Positions 1 through 5,156 of a stretch of DNA of 5,537 nucleotides are shown here, piece by piece. Below the pieces are notes generated by a model. It saw only the letters and a list, made by a program, of their open reading frames with translations. It was not told the DNA's origin and made no database searches. Source of the stretch: Solirubrobacterales bacterium (GTDB lineage Bacteria > Actinomycetota > Thermoleophilia > Solirubrobacterales > Solirubrobacteraceae); NCBI GenBank assembly GCA_025963955.1, contig JAOPZU010000444.1, positions 1 through 5,537 of the forward strand, given 5' to 3'. The position numbers and the translations under genes were made by a program. The number at the start of each line of letters is the position of its first letter. Positions within the stretch are counted from its first letter, which is position 1.

Positions 1-306
1 GCCGAACTGCTCGCAGACCGCATGGTCCTCGTCCGCCAGGAGGGTGAAGTTCAGCGACTGCCCGTCGTGGAACTTCTTGACCTTCGCGACCGGGTCGGGC
101 GAGACGCCGAGGACGGTCACCCCGCGCTCCGCGTACGCGCTCGACGCGTCGCGGACGCCGCACGCCTGCGTCGTGCAGCCGGGCGTGTCGGCCTTGGGGT
201 AGAAGTAGACGACGATCGTCTGACCTTCGAAGTCGGTGAGGGAGACGGGGCTACCGTCCTGGTCGGGAAGGGTGAAGGCGGGGGCGGGCTGGCCGGGTTC
301 GAGCAT
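1..306 (-). CDS. bcp: Thioredoxin-dependent thiol peroxidase, Bcp/PrxQ type (partial, N-terminal 102 residues)
   Basis: Peroxiredoxin of the Bcp/PrxQ family, a cytoplasmic enzyme that reduces H2O2 and organic hydroperoxides with electrons from thioredoxin. Translation from the ATG at 306-304 begins MLEPGQPAPAFTLPDQDG, the usual peroxiredoxin opening. It continues to YFYPKADTPGCTTQACGVRD, where Cys44 is the expected peroxidatic cysteine and Cys49, five residues later, the resolving cysteine as in E. coli Bcp. The frame is open to the window edge after 102 residues, with the VLGVSPDP and FTLLADED segments also typical of the family. Full-length members have about 150-160 residues, so roughly the last third lies outside. 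There is no Shine-Dalgarno sequence, but a TACGCT hexamer sits 6 nt upstream of the ATG, as expected for leaderless initiation. The gene is divergent from pdxY. Family assignment is secure; peroxide specificity cannot be read from sequence. Confidence 0.95.
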   Translation of the reverse strand, partial: MLEPGQPAPAFTLPDQDGSPVSLTDFEGQTIVVYFYPKADTPGCTTQACGVRDASSAYAERGVTVLGVSPDPVAKVKKFHDGQSLNFTLLADEDHAVCEQFG

Positions 307-312
307 GAAGCC

Positions 313-318
313 AGCGTA
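313..318 (-). promoter_or_regulatory. Putative -10 element (TACGCT) for leaderless bcp transcription
   Basis: Read on the minus strand, TACGCT fits the TANNNT -10 pattern and lies exactly 6 nt before the bcp ATG. That would place the transcription start at or within a base or two of the A of the ATG. No purine-rich ribosome binding site lies at normal spacing; GAGGA is about 14 nt away. No convincing -35 is seen. The call is inferred from pattern and position. Confidence 0.45.
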
Positions 319-328
319 CGTCCTCGGC

Positions 329-334
329 TAGCGT
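329..334 (+). promoter_or_regulatory. Putative -10 element (TAGCGT) for pdxY
   Basis: TAGCGT matches TANNNT and lies 11 nt before the pdxY ATG, which would give a leader of only about 4-5 nt. No Shine-Dalgarno sequence precedes the ATG. It lies only 10 bp from the opposing bcp hexamer, so the two RNA polymerase footprints would overlap. No clear -35 is visible. This is a pattern-based inference. Confidence 0.35.
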
Positions 335-345
335 TGTCGCTCGCC

Positions 346-1194
346 ATGGACATCCTCTCGATCCAGTCGCACGTCGCCTTCGGCCACGTCGGCAACGCCT
401 CCGCGGTCTTCCCGATGCAGCGCCTCGGCGTGGAGGTCTGGCCCATCCACACCGTGCAGTTCTCCAACCACACGGGCTACGGGTCGTGGACCGGCCGGGT
501 CTTCGACGGGCCGTCCATCGAGGAGCTCCTGGACGGCATCGACGACCGCGGCGTCCTCGGCCGCTGCGACGGCGTGCTGTCGGGCTACATGGGCTCCGCG
601 GACATCGGCACCGCGATCCTGCGCACGGTGGAGCGCGTGAAGGGCGCCAACCCGAACGCGCGCTGGTGCTGCGACCCCGTCATCGGCGACGTCGGCCGCG
701 GCGTCTTCGTGCGCCCCGGCATCCCGGAGTTCTTCCGGGAGCACGCCGTCCCCGCCGCCGACCTCATCACCCCGAACCACTTCGAGCTCGACCTGCTCGC
801 CGGGACGCAGAGCCGCACGCTGGCCGAGGTCAGGGACGCGGTCACCGCCGTGCAGGCCCTTGGGCCGGCGACGGTCCTCGTCACGAGCCTCGAGGTCGAC
901 GACACGCCGGACGACGCGGTCGACCTGCTCGCCGCGGAGGGCGGCCGGTTCTTCCGGGTGCGCACGCCGAAGCTCCCGCTCTCGGTCAACGGCGCGGGCG
1001 ACGCGGTCGCCGCGCTCTTCTTCGTGCACCACCTGCGCTCGGGCTCGGCGGCCACCGCGCTGGGCGAGGCCGCCGCCTCCGTCTACGGGCTCATGCGGGC
1101 GACCGCCGAGGCCGGGTCGCGCGAGATCCTGACGGTCGCCGCGCAGGACGAGTTCGTCGCGCCCACGCGCCGCTTCGCGGTCGACGAGGTGTAG
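346..1194 (+). CDS. pdxY: Pyridoxal kinase PdxY
   Basis: Pyridoxal kinase of the ribokinase fold (282 residues; E. coli PdxY has 287). It phosphorylates pyridoxal to pyridoxal 5'-phosphate with ATP in vitamin B6 salvage, in the cytoplasm. The N-terminus (SIQSHVAFGHVGN, residues 5-17) and the VQFSNHTGYGSWTG stretch (37-50) follow PdxY closely. DPVIGDVGRGVFV (110-122) and TPNHFELDLL (142-151) are the substrate/phosphate-side motifs. NGAGD (215-219) carries the expected catalytic base, Asp219. The cysteine that E. coli PdxY has in its corresponding KGCIV segment is valine here (Val120). The open frame extends upstream to position 22, but that part is antisense to bcp; the ATG at 346 gives the family N-terminus. 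No Shine-Dalgarno is present. The gene converges on the glycosylase gene with a 25 bp gap that holds no convincing terminator. Confidence 0.95.
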   Translation: MDILSIQSHVAFGHVGNASAVFPMQRLGVEVWPIHTVQFSNHTGYGSWTGRVFDGPSIEELLDGIDDRGVLGRCDGVLSGYMGSADIGTAILRTVERVKGANPNARWCCDPVIGDVGRGVFVRPGIPEFFREHAVPAADLITPNHFELDLLAGTQSRTLAEVRDAVTAVQALGPATVLVTSLEVDDTPDDAVDLLAAEGGRFFRVRTPKLPLSVNGAGDAVAALFFVHHLRSGSAATALGEAAASVYGLMRATAEAGSREILTVAAQDEFVAPTRRFAVDEV

Positions 1195-1219
1195 CGCCCC
1201 GGAGCAGCGGCGGTCCCGC

Positions 1220-2074
1220 CTACTTCAGCAGCCGCGACAGCCGCCGGTCCTTCAGCACCCGGCCGCCCGTCTGGTCGGTCGGGCAGTAGGCCAGGACCTG
1301 GTCCTCGTAGTGGATCGCCTCGAGGGTCGTGCCGCAGCGCGGGCACGGCTCGCCGTGGTGGCGGTGGATCCGCAACGGCAGCGGCAGCTTGTCCGGGATC
1401 GGCAGGTGCACGACCTCCTCGTAGAGCGTGAGCGCCGCGCCGAGCCGGTCGAGCATGGCCGCGCGGAGGGCGGCGGCCTCGTCCGGGTCGAGCTCCCCGG
1501 CGCGCTTGAACGGGGAGAGCCTCGCGACCCACAGGATCTCGTCGACCCACGAGCGGCCGATGCCCGCGATCACGCGCTGATCGCGCAGGACGGCCTGCAG
1601 CGGGCGGCCCTTCTGCGGGCGCAGCAGGACTGCGAGGTCCTGCGGCGGGTCCGGCCACGCGTCCGGCCCGAGGGTCGCCAGCGCCTCGTCCGCGGCCAGT
1701 CCGGCCCCGTCGAGGAGCTTGACCCACGCGGCCTGGCGGGTCCCGAACTCCCGCAGGCGCAGCTCGCCTCCACCCTCGAGGCGCAGCAGCAGCCGCGACG
1801 TGCGGTCCTTGATGCCGGCGCGCTTGTCGAAGAGCTGCAGGCGCCCGGCGGACATCAGGTGCAGCAGGACGTGCAGCTCGTCCTCCACGTCCACGACGAG
1901 GTGCTTGCCGATACGACGCACGGAGAGGATCTTCCGCCCGGCCAGCGCGTCCAGCGGCGGAGCGAACGTCTTCAGCGCGTTGATGCCCGGCGACGTCGCC
2001 GACTCGATGCGCACCCCGGCCAACGCCGCGCTGAGGCGGCGGGCGGTGATCTCGACCTCGGGTAGCTCGGGCAT
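1220..2074 (-). CDS. Fpg/Nei-family DNA glycosylase (AP lyase)
   Basis: Base-excision repair glycosylase of the Fpg/Nei family (284 residues), which removes oxidised bases and cleaves the abasic strand. The N-terminus MPELPEVE supplies the Schiff-base proline (Pro2) and catalytic Glu3; Lys57 in RRIGKHL matches the beta-elimination lysine. The helix-two-turn-helix region is DQRVIAGIGRSWVDEILW (165-182), where Arg174 replaces the usual Asn of GIGN. The zinc finger has Cys244, Cys247 and Cys264 at normal C-X2-C-X16-C spacing, but the fourth ligand position is Asp267 (CPTDQTGG). The Fpg delta-elimination arginine, five residues before the third cysteine, is Gln259. The tail DRRLSRLLK and the early NALKTF segment recall the actinobacterial Nei-like subgroup rather than classical MutM, so substrate preference (8-oxoG or oxidised pyrimidines) is uncertain. 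The gene follows the HATPase gene on the same strand after 42 bp and may be cotranscribed with it, or use its own promoter. Confidence 0.93.
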   Translation of the reverse strand: MPELPEVEITARRLSAALAGVRIESATSPGINALKTFAPPLDALAGRKILSVRRIGKHLVVDVEDELHVLLHLMSAGRLQLFDKRAGIKDRTSRLLLRLEGGGELRLREFGTRQAAWVKLLDGAGLAADEALATLGPDAWPDPPQDLAVLLRPQKGRPLQAVLRDQRVIAGIGRSWVDEILWVARLSPFKRAGELDPDEAAALRAAMLDRLGAALTLYEEVVHLPIPDKLPLPLRIHRHHGEPCPRCGTTLEAIHYEDQVLAYCPTDQTGGRVLKDRRLSRLLK

Positions 2075-2085
2075 CGCGGACGTCC

Positions 2086-2091
2086 AGCCTA
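2086..2091 (-). promoter_or_regulatory. Putative -10 element (TAGGCT) for the glycosylase gene
   Basis: On the minus strand TAGGCT (TANNNT pattern) lies 11 nt before the glycosylase ATG, the same spacing as the TAGCGT in front of pdxY. It sits in the 42 bp gap after the HATPase gene. The only Shine-Dalgarno-like string between it and the ATG is a short GGA. No -35 is evident. The call is weak and rests on pattern and spacing. Confidence 0.3.
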
Positions 2092-2116
2092 TGCCGTCGC
2101 CACGGGAGGGACGGGA

Positions 2117-2647
2117 TCAGCCGGTGCCGGCGAGGTCGGCCTGCGCGGGGCGGGCACCGGCGCGAGGGCCGGCCGGCAGCGGCTGTCCCTCGTCGGCGCG
2201 CTGCCCGTAGCGCATGGCACCGCCACCGCCACCGCCACCGTCCCCGGACCGGGCGAGCGCCAACTCGAACCAGACGATCCAGTCGCCCGTCGCCCGTCGC
2301 CCGGCCCCCCAGCGCTCAGCCAGCGTCTGGACGAAGTGCACGCCCCAGCCGGAGTCCAGCTCGGCGCCCGGCTCGCGGGGGGCAGGCTCGAAGCCGGGGC
2401 CGCGGTCGTGCACCTCCACGCGCACGCAGCTGTCCGCCACCCCGATCCGCACACGCACGGTCGGCTCGCCGTCCGCGGTGTGCGGGGCCCCGTGGCGGAC
2501 GGCGTTCGTCGTCACCTCGGAGATCAGCAGGCGCAGGTCCTCCCGCGTCTCGCGGTCCACGGACAGTGTCAGGCGGTCCACCAGCGCCCGCGCACGCTGG
2601 ACGCCGCTGCCCGCCGCCGGGATCCGGATGTCGCAGAGCCAGAGCAT
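2117..2647 (-). CDS. RsbW/SpoIIAB-like ATP-binding protein (anti-sigma factor serine kinase)
   Basis: GHKL ATPase domain protein of the HATPase_c_2/RsbW type, 176 residues from the ATG at 2647. In partner switching such proteins bind a sigma factor and phosphorylate a STAS antagonist. The N box is ISEVTTNAVRHG, with Glu44 as probable catalytic base and Asn48 as Mg ligand. The G1 box is HDRGPGF (Asp81, Gly83, Gly85) and the G2 box is GWGVHF (Gly100-Gly102). The ATPase fold ends near residue 133. The remaining 43 residues are low complexity, with seven glycines (137-143) then a Pro/Ala/Arg-rich end, and are probably disordered. An in-frame TTG at 2686 would add 13 residues; neither start has a good ribosome binding site, and the ATG better fits the domain boundary. 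It lies 57 bp after the LOV phosphatase gene (18 bp if TTG is used). Kinase activity and the sigma partner are inferred from family and context. Confidence 0.88.
   Translation of the reverse strand: MLWLCDIRIPAAGSGVQRARALVDRLTLSVDRETREDLRLLISEVTTNAVRHGAPHTADGEPTVRVRIGVADSCVRVEVHDRGPGFEPAPREPGAELDSGWGVHFVQTLAERWGAGRRATGDWIVWFELALARSGDGGGGGGGAMRYGQRADEGQPLPAGPRAGARPAQADLAGTG
2219..2239 (-). repeat. Hexanucleotide tandem repeat encoding a seven-glycine run
   Basis: Three and a half copies of the six-base unit GGTGGC (minus strand) encode seven consecutive glycines just after the ATPase fold of the RsbW-like protein. Gain or loss of whole units keeps the reading frame, so glycine linker length could vary between strains. 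Confidence 0.7.
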
Positions 2648-2704
2648 CGTCTTCTCGGTGCTTTGCCCCGGAGAAGCGCCGATCAAGCGTCGGTGTCGGT
2701 CCGC

Positions 2705-4792
2705 CTACACACTGTGCAGCGCCCGCTCGCGCGTGGGGGTTACCTCCATGGCGCAGATCGCCACGTCGTCGACCCGGCGCCCGCGGGCGGCCCTGGACAG
2801 CAGGTGGTCCGCCAGGTCGTCGAGCGAGGACTCACGGTGCTCCGCGACCAGCGCCCCGACGGACGCCTGTGGGTCGACGCTCTCCAGTGCCTCCGAGAGG
2901 CCGTCCGTGAAGAGCACGAGACGGTCCTGCGGGGCGAGCTCGACGCTCACCTCCCGCAGCCGCGGCTCGGGCGCGAAGCCGAGCAGCGTGCCTCCCTGCC
3001 CGACCGGCTCGACGTGGCCGTCCGCGCGCTGGACGACGGGCGCGGGGTGCCCGGCCAGGCACACTGTGGCGCGGACGCGATCAGCGCCCGACTCCTCCAG
3101 CCGGACGGCCGCGACCGTGACGAAGCGTCCGCGGGTGGTCTCCGCGCGGTGGCGCAGCAGCGTGAGGTTCAGCGTGCGGAGCACCGCCGCGGCCGAGATC
3201 TCGTACATCCCCGCGGTGCGCAGCGTCGAGCGCGCGATCGTCGCGAGCGCCGCCGCCGACGCGCCCTTGCCGGTGACGTCGCCGATGGCCAGCAGGGTGG
3301 CGCCGTCCTCGGTGGGGAAGGCGTCGAAGAAGTCCCCGCCGACGCGCATCCCGGCGCCCCCGGCGCGGTAGCGCGTGGCGACGGTCGCCCGCGGCAGGCG
3401 CAGCGGGCGCTCCGGCAGGGTCTCGCGCTGCAGCTGCTCGGCCACCTGCCGCTGCTCCTCGTAGAGCCGGGCGTTGTCGACCGCCAGCCCGGCCCGCGAG
3501 GCGAGATCCTGCGCGAGCGCCGCGTCCTCGCCCCCGAGCGGGCCCGACCCGAGCACGACGAGCACGCCGATCGTCCGCCCGCGCGCGGGGAGCGGGATCG
3601 CGAAGCCCTGCAAGCCGACGAGCGCCCGCCCGGCGGCCCCGGAGCCGCTGAGCGCGGCGGAGGCCCGGGCGACGTCCAGCGGGATCGGGTCCTGCGACCG
3701 CGCGGCGAGCACGATCGGGTCGTCCTCCTCGGCGGTGCGCACCTCCGGGAGGGCGTCGAGCGCCGCCTGGATCGCCGGCGTGGCGCCGGCCGAGCTGTCC
3801 CGGCGGACCACGCCGTCCTGGACTGACAGCACGACGCACGCGGTGCCGAGCGCAGGAACCGCCAGCAGGGCCAGCGCGTCGAGGGCGGCACGGCGGTCGA
3901 GCGTCGCGTCCAGGCGCGGCGAGGCGTCGGAGAGGAAGCGCGTGCGGCGTAGCGCGGCCTCGGCCAGCCGGCGGGAGCCCTCCGCGAGCGCCAGCCGGTC
4001 AGCGCGTCCCTCGCGCTGCCCGGTGACGTCGATCTGCACGCCGACGTAGCGCACGACCTGGCCGTGCTCGTCCCGCACGGGGGCGATGTGGACCTCGTTG
4101 TCGAAGACCGTGCCGTCCGCGCGGGCGTTGCGCACCGTCACGGCGACGGGGCGCTGCTCGCGCACGGCGTCGCGGATCGCGGCGATCGACTCCGGGTCGG
4201 CCACGTCCCGCTGCAGGAAGCGGCAGTTGCGGCCCAGCACCTCGTCCGCGCGGTAGCCCGTCATGGAGAAGAACGCCTCGTTGGCGTAGACGATCGGGTT
4301 GTCCTCGAGGCTCGGGTCGGTGAGGACGAACCCGGTGCCGGTCAGGTCCAGGGCCCGGCGCAGGATCGCGAACTCCCCGCCGACGCGCACGTGCTCGGCC
4401 TGCAGGCGCGCGTAGAACTCCGCCAGCACCAGGCGGACGCGGACGTCCGTGGCGGAGACGGTGTGCGGCAGCTCCCACACGTCGGAGGCACCGAGCTGCA
4501 CGACGCTGCGCGTGACCTCGTCGGTGAGCTCCTCCGCCGTTCCCGCGACGACCACGACCGCCGGACTGGTCGGGCGCAGGGACCGCAGCGCCTCCAGGAC
4601 CGTCCCGACGGGCTCGTCCCCCAACGTGGGGGCGAGGATGAGCAGCCGGACGTCCTCGTCGTTGACGTGCTCGAGCAGCGTCTCGCGGTCCGCGACGATC
4701 CGCACGATGTGCCCGTGTCGCGTGAGCTCCGCGCGCACGGCCTCCGCGCGGTCCCGGTCGCCGTCGGCCACCAGGGCGCCGCCGGCCGTCAT
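2705..4792 (-). CDS. LOV-domain sensor PP2C (SpoIIE-type) phosphatase: pseudo-receiver - LOV - GAF - PP2C
   Basis: Multidomain serine phosphatase of 695 residues with no membrane segment. Residues 1-125 resemble a response-regulator receiver, but the phospho-acceptor position is Ala54 and the conserved Lys position is His110; the acidic Asp10/Asp12 and Thr85 remain. Residues about 145-260 are a LOV domain: GRNCRFLQ (187-194) with photoactive Cys190, Arg191 and Gln194, then Arg207, Asn222, Asn232 and Gln253. The Cys-Asn-Asn spacings of 32 and 10 equal those of B. subtilis YtvA, so FMN binding and blue-light adduct formation are expected. Residues about 290-440 fit a GAF domain, followed by a helical linker (YEEQRQVAEQLQRETLP). 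The PP2C domain (about 465-685) has VGGDFFDAF (Asp487), IGDVTGKG (Asp505), LFTDG (Asp630) and DDVAI (Asp675/676) as metal ligands. It probably dephosphorylates the STAS protein encoded just upstream; its ATG overlaps that stop codon, and a GGAG lies at good spacing. The GAF ligand is unknown. Confidence 0.95.
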   Translation of the reverse strand: MTAGGALVADGDRDRAEAVRAELTRHGHIVRIVADRETLLEHVNDEDVRLLILAPTLGDEPVGTVLEALRSLRPTSPAVVVVAGTAEELTDEVTRSVVQLGASDVWELPHTVSATDVRVRLVLAEFYARLQAEHVRVGGEFAILRRALDLTGTGFVLTDPSLEDNPIVYANEAFFSMTGYRADEVLGRNCRFLQRDVADPESIAAIRDAVREQRPVAVTVRNARADGTVFDNEVHIAPVRDEHGQVVRYVGVQIDVTGQREGRADRLALAEGSRRLAEAALRRTRFLSDASPRLDATLDRRAALDALALLAVPALGTACVVLSVQDGVVRRDSSAGATPAIQAALDALPEVRTAEEDDPIVLAARSQDPIPLDVARASAALSGSGAAGRALVGLQGFAIPLPARGRTIGVLVVLGSGPLGGEDAALAQDLASRAGLAVDNARLYEEQRQVAEQLQRETLPERPLRLPRATVATRYRAGGAGMRVGGDFFDAFPTEDGATLLAIGDVTGKGASAAALATIARSTLRTAGMYEISAAAVLRTLNLTLLRHRAETTRGRFVTVAAVRLEESGADRVRATVCLAGHPAPVVQRADGHVEPVGQGGTLLGFAPEPRLREVSVELAPQDRLVLFTDGLSEALESVDPQASVGALVAEHRESSLDDLADHLLSRAARGRRVDDVAICAMEVTPTRERALHSV

Positions 4793-5106
4793 GCGCGCTC
4801 CACGAGCGGGAGGCCGTCGAGCAGGCCGGCGAGCTCGAGCACCCGGACGACTGCCCCGTTCCCGGGGCTGATGCGCAGCGTCCCCGCGCTCTCGCGGCTG
4901 CGCTGGACGGCTTCCAGGACGGCGGCCAGGCCCGAGGAGTCCATGAAGGTGACGCCGGTGAGGTCCAGCAGGATGGCGCGGTCGGCCTCGACGGCGGCCT
5001 CGCGAAGCGCCCGGGCCAGGAGCGGAGCAGTCACGAGATCGAGCTCCCCGGTGGCGGTGATCCGCAGGGAGTCATCCGTCGGCGCGGTCTGCAGGCTCCA
5101 GTCCAT
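4789..5106 (-). CDS. STAS-domain anti-sigma factor antagonist (SpoIIAA/RsbV type)
   Basis: Single STAS domain protein of 105 residues, about the usual length for the family. It should bind the RsbW-like kinase when unphosphorylated and release it when phosphorylated. DLTGVTFMDSSGLAAVLEA (48-66) is the canonical phosphorylation loop, with Ser57-Ser58 in DSSG; Ser58 lines up with the SpoIIAA phosphoserine. ITATGELDLVTAP (16-28) is the conserved early strand and turn. The stop codon overlaps the start of the LOV phosphatase in an ATGA arrangement, so substrate and phosphatase are probably translationally coupled. The ATG at 5106-5104 is the only ATG start, since an in-frame TAG lies 12 codons upstream. 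No Shine-Dalgarno is visible; a perfect 7 bp inverted repeat ends 14 nt before the start codon. The binding partner is inferred from the kinase gene two genes downstream. Confidence 0.93.
   Translation of the reverse strand: MDWSLQTAPTDDSLRITATGELDLVTAPLLARALREAAVEADRAILLDLTGVTFMDSSGLAAVLEAVQRSRESAGTLRISPGNGAVVRVLELAGLLDGLPLVERA
4798..4801 (-). promoter_or_regulatory. Ribosome binding site GGAG for the LOV phosphatase gene
   Basis: GGAG lies five bases before the ATG at 4792, inside the end of the STAS gene. It is the only clear Shine-Dalgarno sequence before any start in this window. It supports the ATGA-overlap start and independent or coupled reinitiation there. Confidence 0.55.
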
Positions 5107-5120
5107 AGGTGGGACAGAGC

Positions 5121-5139
5121 CTGCCCCGACGTGGGGCAG
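5121..5139 (-). promoter_or_regulatory. Perfect inverted repeat between the distal phosphatase gene and the STAS gene
   Basis: CTGCCCC (5121-5127) and GGGGCAG (5133-5139) are exact reverse complements separated by five bases (GACGT). The repeat lies in the 50 bp between the stop at 5157 and the STAS start at 5106. As RNA it would form a 7 bp GC-rich hairpin with its base 14 nt before the STAS ATG. The following bases are pyrimidine-rich but not a U-tract, so a classical intrinsic terminator is not clear. Alternatives are an operator for a dimeric regulator, an mRNA processing or stability element, or a translational control hairpin. Confidence 0.5.
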
Positions 5140-5156
5140 CTACACGCCCGCACCTG

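Noticed and set aside
22..345. N-terminal extension of pdxY
   Set aside because: The frame is open upstream of 346, but this part is antisense to the peroxiredoxin gene and PdxY homology begins exactly at the ATG at 346.
1195..1222. Possible bidirectional terminator between the convergent pdxY and glycosylase genes
   Set aside because: Only a 4 bp GGCG/CGCC stem can be drawn and there is no T-rich run on either strand.
2075..2116. Hairpin or terminator between the kinase and glycosylase genes
   Set aside because: Only short stems (a CCGTC/GACGG pair with an 11 nt loop, and the GGACGTCC palindrome) are present, with no U-tract; this is within chance for such GC-rich DNA.
2336..3826. 496-codon open frame on the plus strand
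   Set aside because: Antisense to the LOV phosphatase and kinase genes. Its translation is Arg/Ala/Gly-rich with no recognisable domain, while the opposite strand holds well-matched motifs throughout; it is a high-GC shadow.
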